The notes under the pieces were generated by a model. The model ran no database searches, had not been told where the DNA came from, and saw only the letters and a program-made list of their open reading frames with translations. Shown here piece by piece: positions 40,984-51,600 of a stretch of DNA of 64,000 bases. How positions within the stretch are numbered: position 1 is the stretch's first letter; the number at the start of each line of letters is the position of its first letter. The position numbers were made by a program, and so were the translations under genes. This stretch comes from Algorimicrobium algoritergicola. GTDB taxonomy: Bacteria; Bacteroidota; Bacteroidia; Flavobacteriales; Flavobacteriaceae. The stretch is from positions 248,001 through 312,000 of the forward strand of contig NZ_VSKL01000001.1 of NCBI RefSeq assembly GCF_008086165.1, given 5' to 3'.

Positions 40984-42528
40984 ATGGATAAAGAATTAAT
41001 TATTCGGTCTGGTTCAGACGCTGTTGATTTTGCCTTATTAAAAGATGGAAGACTAGTTGAATTACAGAAAGATGAAGGCGGTAATAACTTTTCCGTTGGC
41101 GATGTGTTTATTGCCAAAATACGAAAAGCTGTTCCGGGTTTAAATGCTGCATTTGTAAATGTAGGCTACGAAAAAGATGCCTTTTTACATTATCATGATT
41201 TAGGACCCAAACTCCCTTCCCTTTTAAAATTCACAAAACGTGTAAGCACAGGTAAACTAAAAGACTATTCTTTAAAGAATTTCCCATTTGAAAAAGATAT
41301 TGATAAAGACGGCAAAATTTCTGACGTTTTAAAATCAAATCAATCTACATTAGTACAAATAGTAAAAGAGCCAATTTCCACTAAAGGACCACGGATTAGT
41401 TCCGAGTTATCCATTGCTGGTAGATACATTGTTTTAGTGCCTTTTTCTGACCGTATTTCTATTTCACAAAAGATAGAGGACAAAGAGGAAAAAGATCGCT
41501 TAAAACGCCTTGTAAAGAGTATTACTCCTCAAGGTTTTGGCGTTATTGTACGTACAGTAGCAGAAGGCAAAAAAGTAGCAGAGCTAGATAAAGATTTACA
41601 AAATTTGCTTGGTCGTTGGACCGCAATGTGTAAAAAACTAGACAAAGCACACCACCCAAGTAAGGTACTTGGCGAATTGAATAAAGCTTCATCAATATTG
41701 CGCGATATTTTTAACGATTCGTTTACGAATATCCATGTAGATGATGAAGAACTTTACATTCAAATTAAAGATTATGTGCAAGAAATTGCACCAAAAAAAG
41801 AATCAATTGTGAAATTATATCAATCCAATGTTCCCATTTTTGAGAAATTTGGTGTAGAAAGACAGATTAAAACATCCTTCGGGAAAACTGTTTCTATGTC
41901 CAAAGGCGCTTATTTGGTAATAGAACACACTGAAGCTTTACACGTTATTGATGTAAACAGTGGTAATCGTTCCAATAAAGCTAAAAATCAAGAGGATACA
42001 GCCTTGGAAGTTAATATGATATCTGCAACTGAAATTGCTAGACAACTTCGTCTACGTGATATGGGTGGCATTATCGTTATTGACTTTATTGATATGACGA
42101 AAGCAGAAAACAGAAAAACGCTTTACAATCATCTTCGTGATGAAATGAAAGATGATAGAGCGAAACACAAAATACTACCACCAAGTAAATTTGGGTTAGT
42201 ACAAATTACAAGACAACGCGTACGTCCAGAAATGAACATTAAAACGCGAGAGGAAAATCCGGATTCCGCTAATGGAGCCGATGTTGAAGCACCAATAGGT
42301 ATTGTGTCGAAAATTACTCACGATCTTGAACAATTATTAAAAAAAGACTATACAAAGGTGACATTAAACACACATCCTTTTATAGCAGCCTTTTTAACCA
42401 AAGGTATTCCATCAATACGTTCAAAATGGTTTTTTGAACATAAAAAATGGGTCAAAATATTACCAAGAGATGCTTACACATACTTAGAGTACCACTTTTT
42501 TGATAAAGATGGTAAACAAATTAAATAA
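40984..42528 (+). CDS. rng: Ribonuclease G (RNase E/G family)
   Basis: An endoribonuclease of 514 residues for rRNA and mRNA processing. An S1 domain lies near the N-terminus (GDVFIAKIRKAVPGLNAAFV), followed by the catalytic and 5'-sensor region (STKGPRISSELSIAGRYIV) and the catalytic aspartates in VIDVNSGNRS and IDFIDM. The C-terminal scaffold of RNase E is absent, so this is the G type. It ends in KDGKQIK before a terminator. Confidence 0.95.
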   Translation: MDKELIIRSGSDAVDFALLKDGRLVELQKDEGGNNFSVGDVFIAKIRKAVPGLNAAFVNVGYEKDAFLHYHDLGPKLPSLLKFTKRVSTGKLKDYSLKNFPFEKDIDKDGKISDVLKSNQSTLVQIVKEPISTKGPRISSELSIAGRYIVLVPFSDRISISQKIEDKEEKDRLKRLVKSITPQGFGVIVRTVAEGKKVAELDKDLQNLLGRWTAMCKKLDKAHHPSKVLGELNKASSILRDIFNDSFTNIHVDDEELYIQIKDYVQEIAPKKESIVKLYQSNVPIFEKFGVERQIKTSFGKTVSMSKGAYLVIEHTEALHVIDVNSGNRSNKAKNQEDTALEVNMISATEIARQLRLRDMGGIIVIDFIDMTKAENRKTLYNHLRDEMKDDRAKHKILPPSKFGLVQITRQRVRPEMNIKTREENPDSANGADVEAPIGIVSKITHDLEQLLKKDYTKVTLNTHPFIAAFLTKGIPSIRSKWFFEHKKWVKILPRDAYTYLEYHFFDKDGKQIK

Positions 42529-42530
42529 TA

Positions 42531-42561
42531 AAAAAGCTCCGAATTTCTTCGGGGCTTTTTT
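42531..42561 (+). terminator. Terminator downstream of rng
   Basis: AAAAAGCTCCGAA and TTCGGGGCTTTTT pair (one G-T) with a short loop and T-run. Confidence 0.75.
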
Positions 42562-42758
42562 TATGCGCTAAAATCAAGTGAAACTAATCTAAATTAGAAA
42601 GCTATTAAATCTGATTATAATGCAGATTGAAGTTGCCATATTTATTAGTTATATTTCAATTAAGGTAAAGCTAAATTTCAATCTTACGCTTCCACTATTA
42701 ACACTGCTATAAACTATTGTTGAACGCATATAATTGAACTCCAACAAGAAGAAAAACA

Positions 42759-42793
42759 AAAAGCCTTGCTACATTAATAGCAAGGCTTTTTTT
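42759..42793. terminator. Bidirectional terminator before the OmpA gene
   Basis: AAAAAGCCTTGCT and AGCAAGGCTTTTT form a perfect 13-bp stem around an eight-base loop, with T-runs on both strands. Between the two terminators (42562-42758) nothing else is seen. Confidence 0.75.
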
Positions 42794-42814
42794 ATAACTA
42801 ATAATTAGTATGTT

Positions 42815-44713
42815 TTATTCTTCAGAAGGATTTCCACTTACAATAATAAACTCTGAACGTCTATTTGTTTGGTGCTCCACTTCTGTACAATTAGATTTAC
42901 AATCTACTTTAGGCTCATTCTCACCTTTTCCTATTCCAGAAATTCTAGAAGCATCTATACCTTTAGAGATCACATATTGGACGGTAGCTTTTGCACGTCT
43001 ATCTGATAATCTTTCATTGTATGAAGCCGGACCTCTATTATCTGTGTGCGATTCTGCCAAAATAACCATATTTGGATATTTCTTCATAACCGATACTAAT
43101 TTATCCAACTCAAATGCACCTTGTTGTGTAATATTTGATTTATCAAAATCGAACAATATTGGATTCAATACAACGCGGTCTAACACAATAATTTTATCGA
43201 TAGGATCTAAATTAAGTAGCAATAACGCTTCCTTATCTTTACTCCCAGCAAAACTAATCGTGTTGCTTTCATAGCCTTCTAATACACCAGAAATTTCCAA
43301 GGTTCTATCGCAGGAAACGGTATATTCTACTTTACCACTAGCATCTGATGTTTGAGTTGATACCACACGTCCTGCAGCATCTCTAATTTTAACAGAAACG
43401 CCAGCCAATGGATTACTAGTATCATTATCTACTACAGTTGTAATAACATTTACATTACATGGCACTAGGCGTTTTATTGCATAAATATCATCACCACCTT
43501 TTCCTCCTGAACGATTAGAAGACACAAAGCCTTCTCCTGTTTCCTCGTTTACAGTGAATGCAAAATCATCTACATTACTGTTTACTGGAACACCTACGTT
43601 AACAGCCTCACCAGCTTCTGACATGTAGAACACATCTAAACCACCAAGTCCTAAATGACCATCTGAAGAGAAGTATAACGTTCCATTAGAACTTGTAAAC
43701 GGGAATTTTTCGTTTCCTTCTGTATTTACTTTATCTCCTAAATTAACTGGTTCTCCAACAGTACCATCGTCATTTACTGGTGCTTTGTATAAATCAAACA
43801 ATCCAAGACCACCTGGCATATCTGATTGGAAATATAACGTTTTCCCATCTGCACTTAATGCAGGACTGTTAACATTATAGCTAGAATTGTTTAAAGAAAG
43901 CGACTCAACATTTCGCCATTTATCACCTTCTATATTGGCCTTATATAAATGAAGAACACTGAATTTTGTATTAGAGATTGAATCTTTTTCAAATTCGCCT
44001 TCAAAGAAACTCTCACGAGCAAAATACATGGTATTTCCATCAGGACTGAATGTTACAGTACCTTCATGGTATTTCGTATTAATATCACCTCTAACTGGAT
44101 CAGCTTCTTGATAGGTACCATCTGTAAGAATATTTGAAACATATACATCTAAAAACGGTTGATCATTCCAACCATAGTTACGTCTAGCATTATTTCTAGC
44201 AGTTGTAAAATACAATTGACTATTATAAACGGCTCCACCAAAATCCGAATTTTCAGTATTAATTTCTAAATTTTGAATGGTGTACTCTTCTGCTTTTTCT
44301 AATAATAATGGTAAATAATCAGGATTTGCTTTAAACGCTTTTGCACGATCATCCCTTGGTTTCAATTTAGCAAAACGCTCCATTTGTGCATTAGCTTCTT
44401 GATATTTTTCATTTGCTTTAAGCATTTGAGAATATTTGTAAACCATTTCAGGATTATCTGATGATTCTAAAGCTTTGGCATACCAACGTTCAGATTCAAC
44501 CGTATTGAAAATATTATAATTAGCTTCTCCTAATTGTGAATACACATAGGTATCTCCCTCTCCCTTTTCAACCAGTTTATTGTAACCTGCAATAGCTTGA
44601 ACAAACTCGAATTTAGCAAAATGCTTATCAGCAGATTCCGTAGCTTTATTTTGAGCAGTCGCACTTAAACTACTCATGACTATAAGTGCTATAAATATTT
44701 TAATGTTTTTCAT
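42815..44713 (-). CDS. OmpA family protein with TPR, PD40 and regulatory-like domains
   Basis: A 632-residue envelope protein: signal peptide (MKNIKIFIALIVMSSLSATAQ), TPR-like helices (about 25-130), WD40-like PD40 repeats (about 150-400; GTVTFSPDGNTMYFARES, SPALSADGKTLYFQSDMPGG, GTLYFSSDGHLGLGGLDVFY), a carboxypeptidase-regulatory-like domain (about 420-500), and a C-terminal OmpA peptidoglycan-binding domain (about 515-632; LFDFDKSNI, AESHTDNRGPASYN). This layout is shared with proteins encoded next to T9SS PorP/SprF. It follows the SprF gene by 18 bases and probably anchors the complex to the cell wall. Confidence 0.9.
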   Translation of the reverse strand: MKNIKIFIALIVMSSLSATAQNKATESADKHFAKFEFVQAIAGYNKLVEKGEGDTYVYSQLGEANYNIFNTVESERWYAKALESSDNPEMVYKYSQMLKANEKYQEANAQMERFAKLKPRDDRAKAFKANPDYLPLLLEKAEEYTIQNLEINTENSDFGGAVYNSQLYFTTARNNARRNYGWNDQPFLDVYVSNILTDGTYQEADPVRGDINTKYHEGTVTFSPDGNTMYFARESFFEGEFEKDSISNTKFSVLHLYKANIEGDKWRNVESLSLNNSSYNVNSPALSADGKTLYFQSDMPGGLGLFDLYKAPVNDDGTVGEPVNLGDKVNTEGNEKFPFTSSNGTLYFSSDGHLGLGGLDVFYMSEAGEAVNVGVPVNSNVDDFAFTVNEETGEGFVSSNRSGGKGGDDIYAIKRLVPCNVNVITTVVDNDTSNPLAGVSVKIRDAAGRVVSTQTSDASGKVEYTVSCDRTLEISGVLEGYESNTISFAGSKDKEALLLLNLDPIDKIIVLDRVVLNPILFDFDKSNITQQGAFELDKLVSVMKKYPNMVILAESHTDNRGPASYNERLSDRRAKATVQYVISKGIDASRISGIGKGENEPKVDCKSNCTEVEHQTNRRSEFIIVSGNPSEE

Positions 44714-44731
44714 TATGTTTAGCTTAAGTGA

Positions 44732-45646
44732 TTAGAAATAACGTGGTGAACGCGATACTTTTTTGGTGAAACTGAAATCGAAGTTAATAAATATCTCATG
44801 TGATGATGATGTTGCATAACTTAAATCTGATTGCACACTATCATAAGCATAACCAATTCTTAAATTAGGAGATACCATAAAGTTAATCATTCCAGTAAAG
44901 GAATCATCTAAACGATATCCTGCTCCAATTTCCACAATATTAAACATGAAAAGGTTGGCATTTACGTCAAAACTTATAGGCGCATCAAACGCCATTTTCA
45001 TCATACCATGAGGTTTTAAGGCGAAATTATCAGATAAGTTAAATACATAACCTGCTCCAGCAAATAAGTGTTGTGTTTCAGATCCAACTTTAACACCATT
45101 TGTAGCATCTAAATGCACGGAGTTAAGCATGTTTGGCATAGAAACCGACACATAGTATTTACTTGGTTTGTAGAAATAAATACCTGCCCCAACGTTTGGC
45201 GTAGCACCATCTACATTTTCTTGAAGGAATGGATCGTTCATATCTATCACGTCCAAATCTACCAATCCAATTTTGTGAAAGGTTGCACCAGCTTTTACAC
45301 CAAATGCTAACTTGTTATCACCACCTAATGGTAAGGTATACGAGAAATCGGCATAGACGTTATTTTCCCTTACAGGTCCAATTTCGTCATTAATGAATGA
45401 TAAACCGAGACCTACACGCTTTCCAACTGGCGCACTAATAGAGAGCGTTCCAGTATTAGGCGAACCTTCTAACCCAACCCATTGGCTTCTGTAAAGAGCA
45501 CCAATGGCAATTCCTTCAAAGGAACCAGCATAAGCTGGGTTTATCACGTTCATATTATACATATACTGCGTGTACTGCGGGTCTTGTTGTGCGTGCATAA
45601 AGGATGCCGACAATAAGAATACGATAATTATATATAGTTTTTTCAT
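44732..45646 (-). CDS. Type IX secretion membrane protein, PorP/SprF family
   Basis: An outer-membrane beta-barrel protein of 304 residues with a signal peptide (MKKLYIIIVFLLSASFMHAQ) and the PorP/SprF signatures QDPQYTQYMYNMNVINPAYAGS and LYRSQWVGLEGSPNTGTLS. I chose the ATG at 45646 because the frame upstream (from 45691) would add 15 polar residues before the signal peptide and overlap the adhesin gene. SprF proteins act as partners for type B T9SS substrates; the neighbouring adhesin has such a domain. It lies between that adhesin and the OmpA gene. Confidence 0.93.
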   Translation of the reverse strand: MKKLYIIIVFLLSASFMHAQQDPQYTQYMYNMNVINPAYAGSFEGIAIGALYRSQWVGLEGSPNTGTLSISAPVGKRVGLGLSFINDEIGPVRENNVYADFSYTLPLGGDNKLAFGVKAGATFHKIGLVDLDVIDMNDPFLQENVDGATPNVGAGIYFYKPSKYYVSVSMPNMLNSVHLDATNGVKVGSETQHLFAGAGYVFNLSDNFALKPHGMMKMAFDAPISFDVNANLFMFNIVEIGAGYRLDDSFTGMINFMVSPNLRIGYAYDSVQSDLSYATSSSHEIFINFDFSFTKKVSRSPRYF

Positions 45647-45669
45647 TATTAAATTTTGGTTGCGTTCGT

Positions 45670-48600
45670 TTACTTGTTGATATATACCCATGATGATTTC
45701 ACTTTACCATTTTGATATTTCATGACATAATAATAAGTTCCTACAGGTAATTCATCACCGTTATCGGCAATTCCTCTAAACTGGTCGGTATAAACTCCAT
45801 TTTTATGGCTAAATACTTTAACACCATGACGGTTGAATATTTCTAAACTGCTCACATCATAACCACTTAGATCAAATGTATCATTAATGCCATCATTATT
45901 TGGTGTGATAACCTGTGGAATAACCTGCACCAAACATTCATCTGTAATAAATGTTTCTTCAGATGACACTGGACATGGTCCAGTAGTTGTATACGCAATT
46001 GTATACGACGTGTTTGTTTCAGCATTTAAAACTTCTCCAGTTGATGCATTTATTGATGCACCATCGTTTGGTATCGGGTTAAAAGTAAAAGTACCTCCTG
46101 TATCTCCTAGAATAGTTATAGTTGCTCCTTCGCATGATATTGCCACCACACTAAATGAAGCATCTTCTTCTGCTGGAATGGTTACTGTTTCAGATGCTGT
46201 TGTTGGACACGTACCTACTGTTGTATATTCAACAGTATAACTACTTCCTGATTCTACATTCATAATCTCACCTGAACCTGGATCTATTGTTGCTCCATCT
46301 GTTGGCAAAGGATTAAGTGTAAATGTACCTCCTGTATCACCTGTTAGAACAGCGGTAGCTCCATCACAATCTACTGTCATGCTAAATGAGGCATCACCTC
46401 CTGCTAACACAGTTACTGTTTGTGTTTCTGTTTCTGCACAAATTCCAGACGTTGAATATACTACTGTATAGGTAGCATCACCTGTTCCGTTTGAAATTTC
46501 TCCTGTTGTTGCATCTATAATTGCACCATCAGTTGGTACTGGGTCGAAGGTAAATGTTCCACCTGCATCACCATCTACAGTTGCTACGGCTCCATCACAA
46601 TTAGCTGTTAAGGTAAATGATGCATCACCAACAGTTGGCAACGTTATTGTTTCTGAAGTTGTTGCTTCACAACTAATATCGCCTACTGTATATTCTACGG
46701 TATATGTAGCTCCAGGTACACCATTTGTAATTTCCCCCGTATTCATGTCTATTACAGCACCATCTGTTGGTACTGGATTAAATGTGAATACACCACCAGT
46801 ATCACCGGTTACAGTAGCTGTTGCACCTGTACACAATGTTGTCATTTCAAATGCTGCATCCGCTATTAACGGAATACTTATTGTTTGTGTTGCTGTCTCC
46901 GGGCAATCGCCTACAGTGGTATATTCCACCGTATAGCTTGTACCTGCTACAACATTAATAATTTCACCAGTAGCTGGATCAATTGTTGCTCCATCTGTTG
47001 GCACTGGATTAAATGTAAATACACCACCAGTATCTCCGGTTATAGTAGCCGTTGCCCCTTCACAATCTGCTGAAAGCGTAAATGACGGATCACTTGCTGA
47101 TAATACTGTTACAGTTTCTGTTCTTGTAATAGGACAGGTTCCAGTAATTGTATATTCAACAGTATAGGTGTTACCGCTAACACCGTTAGAAATTTCACCT
47201 GTTGTGCTGTCAATTGTTGCACCATCTGTAGGTTCTGGATTAAAAGTAAACGTCCCTCCAGTATCACCATCAAATGTTGTAATAGCGCCATCACATGTTG
47301 CCGTCAATGTAAAAGAAGGATCTCCTGCCGCAGGTATCGTAATATCTTGAGTTACAATAGCCGGACAATTACCAGCACCAACCGTATATTGAACGGTATA
47401 GACTGTTCCAGCCACAGCATTTGTGATATCTCCAGTTGCAGGATCAATAATTGCACCATCATTGGGCTCTGGGCTAAAACCAAATGTTCCGCCCGTATCA
47501 CCATCGATTACGGTTGATATATTCTCACAATCAACAACTGACATAGTAAACGAACCATCAAAAGTTGAAAGATCATTGTAAACAACTTCTACCTCATCGG
47601 AAACTGTTGCGGAACCACCTGTACATAAATCGTAAGTAACGGCAAATGTATATGTAGAGTTTTGTGTTGGTGATACTACTACAGTATCTTCTGTTCCAAT
47701 TACATTTCCTTGTTCATCCAACCATTCTAAAGAATAGTTTGGTGTACCAGAAGGCGAAAATCTCCATGATTCTGGTTCTGTTACGTTCCAAACACCTGTA
47801 TTACGTCCTGGAGGTGTAGTTGCACTATTATTGTCTACACTTTGTAAACCAATTACGGCAAGTCCACCATTCCAAGTAGAACAGGTAGGTTTACTAATTA
47901 CATGAATATCAATATTATTAGATGACTCATGTAATATAATTTGACTCGTACTTCTTAAGGAATTACAGCTAAAGTGAGCTACATCATTGAAGTTAACAAC
48001 AAATTGTCTGTAAGGTGCCGATCCAAGTACTACATAATCAATAGTTCCTCCAAATCTAACGTCAATATCATGACCAACTCCAAATATATTACCTTCCGTA
48101 ATAGTTGCGTTTGTGCCATTAGGTAATTGATCACCAGCGTTCATTGCCCAACCGTTGCCTGTATTGGCATTTTCAATTTCAAAACTAATGACTCCGTTTG
48201 CTCCTACAATAACTTTATCATAAACGCCATTATAAAAACAAAAGTCAAACCCTAGATCAATTACTTCAGACCAAATATCATCTTCATCGATAGTTGTTGG
48301 AAAGCCACCTGTCACAGGCGGATTAGGACAGGTATCAATCGCATTTATTTCATAATTAGTCGTGTCTTGACCATATAAATGAAAGTTACTTGAAAGTGTT
48401 GCATCTGGATTATCACAATCTACAGTCGTATCATCACCAGCATAAACAATAGAGCATGGGTTTGGTGGTGGTGGACATAAAAATGCTAATGGATTACTTA
48501 TTGTAGTACAGTTCGGATCATTAGTATTTGCAACAGTTACAACAATATTTGTACTTGCAGGATAAGGACCTAAAATTACCGTACCAACAGTAGAAACTAC

Positions 48601-51600
48601 TTGTGGTGTTCCACCTTGATTATCCGTAATAGTAAGCGTTTCCGCATCTCCAAAATCCGTAATATCTACCGCAACGTCAAAAACAGGGTTGTTCGGATCT
48701 GAAATACAGTCACCATTTACAATATCAAAACTAACCGTTTGTGGTAAACAAGTTTGACAATACACATCAAAGTCCCAAGGGGTATAACCACTAGTAGAAC
48801 AACTTCCAGAACCATCTGAATTGATAATTACAGTTAAAGTTGGACCCGAAGTTGTAAATGTTAAGCCTGCTAAATTTCCAGCATTACCGTATCCATTATA
48901 AAGTTGTGTTCCATCAGAATCCAATATTATTAGTTCATCCCAAGTATCCTCAACCTGACCTGCATTAAACTCTAATACTAATGGAAAACCTGTTGAACTT
49001 GCATAATTGAATTCGGTTGTATCGTTTGGTGTGTAGCAATAAGTCGTATTTAACGGTACGCCTGCCTCACAATCAACAATTTGATTTGGATCTGGTCTAG
49101 TTGTAAAGTTATACTCCGTACATCCTGAAGGTAAAGCTAAACCATTATCATTATAAGGTACTATTGTTACATAAAACGTTGTATCATAAGCTAATGTTCC
49201 TATGTCATAAGTCAATACGTTTCCAACATCCTCAGCATCTAAAACATCAGTTCCTCCTGGTGTTGTACCTATGTACAGATAGTATCCTGTAACGAGTACA
49301 GAAGCTGCAGACCAAGTTAAATCTGCATTTTCATCAACATCTATCGAACCATTTGCTGGAGTTGTTAATACAGAATTACAATTTGGTAATGCTGTTGTGT
49401 CTACACATGATACCTCAATATTCCAAGGTGTATATCCACTGGTAGAACAACTTCCAGAACCATCTGAATTAATTTCAACTTGAATGGTACCGCCTGAAGA
49501 AACAAACGATAATCCTGCCAAATTTCCTGCATTACCGTATCCATTATAAATTTCAGTCCCATCTGAATCTGTTACAATTAACTCGTCCCATGTGTTTTCT
49601 ACTTGTCCAGCAAGAAAAAAGACGGAAAGTGGCGAACCATCACTACTCGCATAATTAAACACGGAATTGTCATTTGGCCCATAGCAATAGGTTGTAGTTA
49701 CAACCTCTCCGCTTGCGCAATCCACTATTTGATTCGGATCGTCCTTGGTTGTAAAAATTTCTTCTATACAACCTTGGGCATCACCATTATCATTAAAAGG
49801 TGTAATAGTTACATAATACGTTGTTTCATAGGTTAATGTTCCTAGTGCGTAAGTTAAAACGTTTCCAACTTCTTGATCATCTAAAACATCTGTACCACCT
49901 GGTGTGGTTCCCATATCAATCCTGTAACCCGTAACGAACACGGTTGCTGGACTCCAAAATAAATCTTGATTTATATCAACACCCACTGCGCCATTTAAAG
50001 GGTTAGTAAGTGAAGCGTTACAATTTGGAACAACTGTCGTATCAACACAAGACACATCAAAATCCCATTCTGTTCTACTGCCGCTTTCACAACTAACAGA
50101 TCCATCAGCTTCATAAAATAACACTAATCTGTCTGTCAGAGAAACAATAGACAAACCAGCTAAATCACCTCCGTTACTACCTTGAAAAAGAACGGTTCCA
50201 TTACCGTCATCTATCCTAATATTGTCTAAATTGTTTTCAATAGTTCCAGAATTAAAGAATATATTTAATGGGCTTCCATCTGAACTTTGATAGCTAAAAA
50301 TTTCTTGAAATTGGTTGTTTCCATTTTCATAACAGAAAACGGTATTTAAAACTTGACCAGCTGCACAATCTATTATTTGATTTGGATCTGAACGTACTGT
50401 AAAGCTCTCTTCATTACAATTTTCGGCTGGTCCATTATCGTTGTATGGAATAATAGTAACATAATATGTTTGATCATATTCCAAAGTTCCTGGATCCAAG
50501 GTTAATAATCCGATAGAATCTACTCCATCTAAAACGTCTATTCCTCCAGGTGTGGTTCCCATATTAACGGTATAACCCGTAACAAAAATGGTTGCTGCAC
50601 TCCAAACTAAATCAACGTTCTCGTTGACTCCAACTTCACCATTTATTGGCGTTGTTAATGTGCTATTACAATTAGGAATAGACGAGGTGTCTAAACAAGC
50701 TACATCAAAATTCCAAGGATTAGTGGTACAACTAATTCCTGAACCATCTGAAGTAACTCCAATAGTAATTGTATCTCCAGTTGAAGTAAAAATTAAGCCT
50801 GCTAAATTACCCGCATTTCCATAAGGTGTAGCTGCATTTAAGTTTGTAACACCATCCGAATCTAAAACAATTAATTCATCCCAGTTATTTTCAGTACTTC
50901 CTGAGTTAAAAACAACAACTAAAGGCGAACCATCACTACTTACAAAACTAAATGTCGTTGTATCGTTATTTGTGTAGCAAAAAACCGTATTAATAGGGAT
51001 TCCTGAACCACAATCTACTGGTGCATTTGGATCTGCTCCTGTTGTAAAAGATTGTACTGCACAACCTATTGCGTCACCATTAGCATTAAAAGGTGTAATC
51101 GTTACATAATAAGTTGTTGAGTATTCTAAATCTGGTAAAGCAAAAGAAGTTGAAAGACCAACGCCTTGAGAAGTCACTATATCATCTCCGCCAGACATAG
51201 TTCCTACCGCAAGAGTATATCCTGAAGGAATACCTGTAGCTGGTTGCCAACTTAAATCGGCTGTTATTGACACTCCTGTTGCACCATTAGTTGGCGCTAT
51301 TAAATTAGAGCACGATGGTGGATCTACAACCACTTGTGATGCTGTAACATTATCTATATAGAAATAATAATTTCCAGAAAAATAGGTGTTAACAAATCTT
51401 AATTTAATGTTAGAGCCTGTCGGCACATTTGCTGCCGGTAGAACAAAACTAATATTTGCACACGTATTTGCTGCTTGATGGTTGGCATCATTAATGGTTC
51501 CCATATTCGTCCACGTGGCACCATTATTAGTAGAGTATTCCACATTGAGCTCTCCCCATCCCGGGTTAGTAGGATCGACAGCGGCTGACCAATCAACAAT

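Noticed and set aside
42810-43274. 154-residue forward ORF inside the OmpA gene
   Set aside because: It is antisense to a fully supported OmpA-domain coding region.
45887-46240. 117-residue and similar forward ORFs in the adhesin repeats
   Set aside because: They are repetitive antisense shadows produced by the tandem coding repeats.
45935-47565. CRISPR array
   Set aside because: The repeats are about 231 bp, in frame and divergent, and encode protein modules; no short direct repeats with unique spacers were seen.
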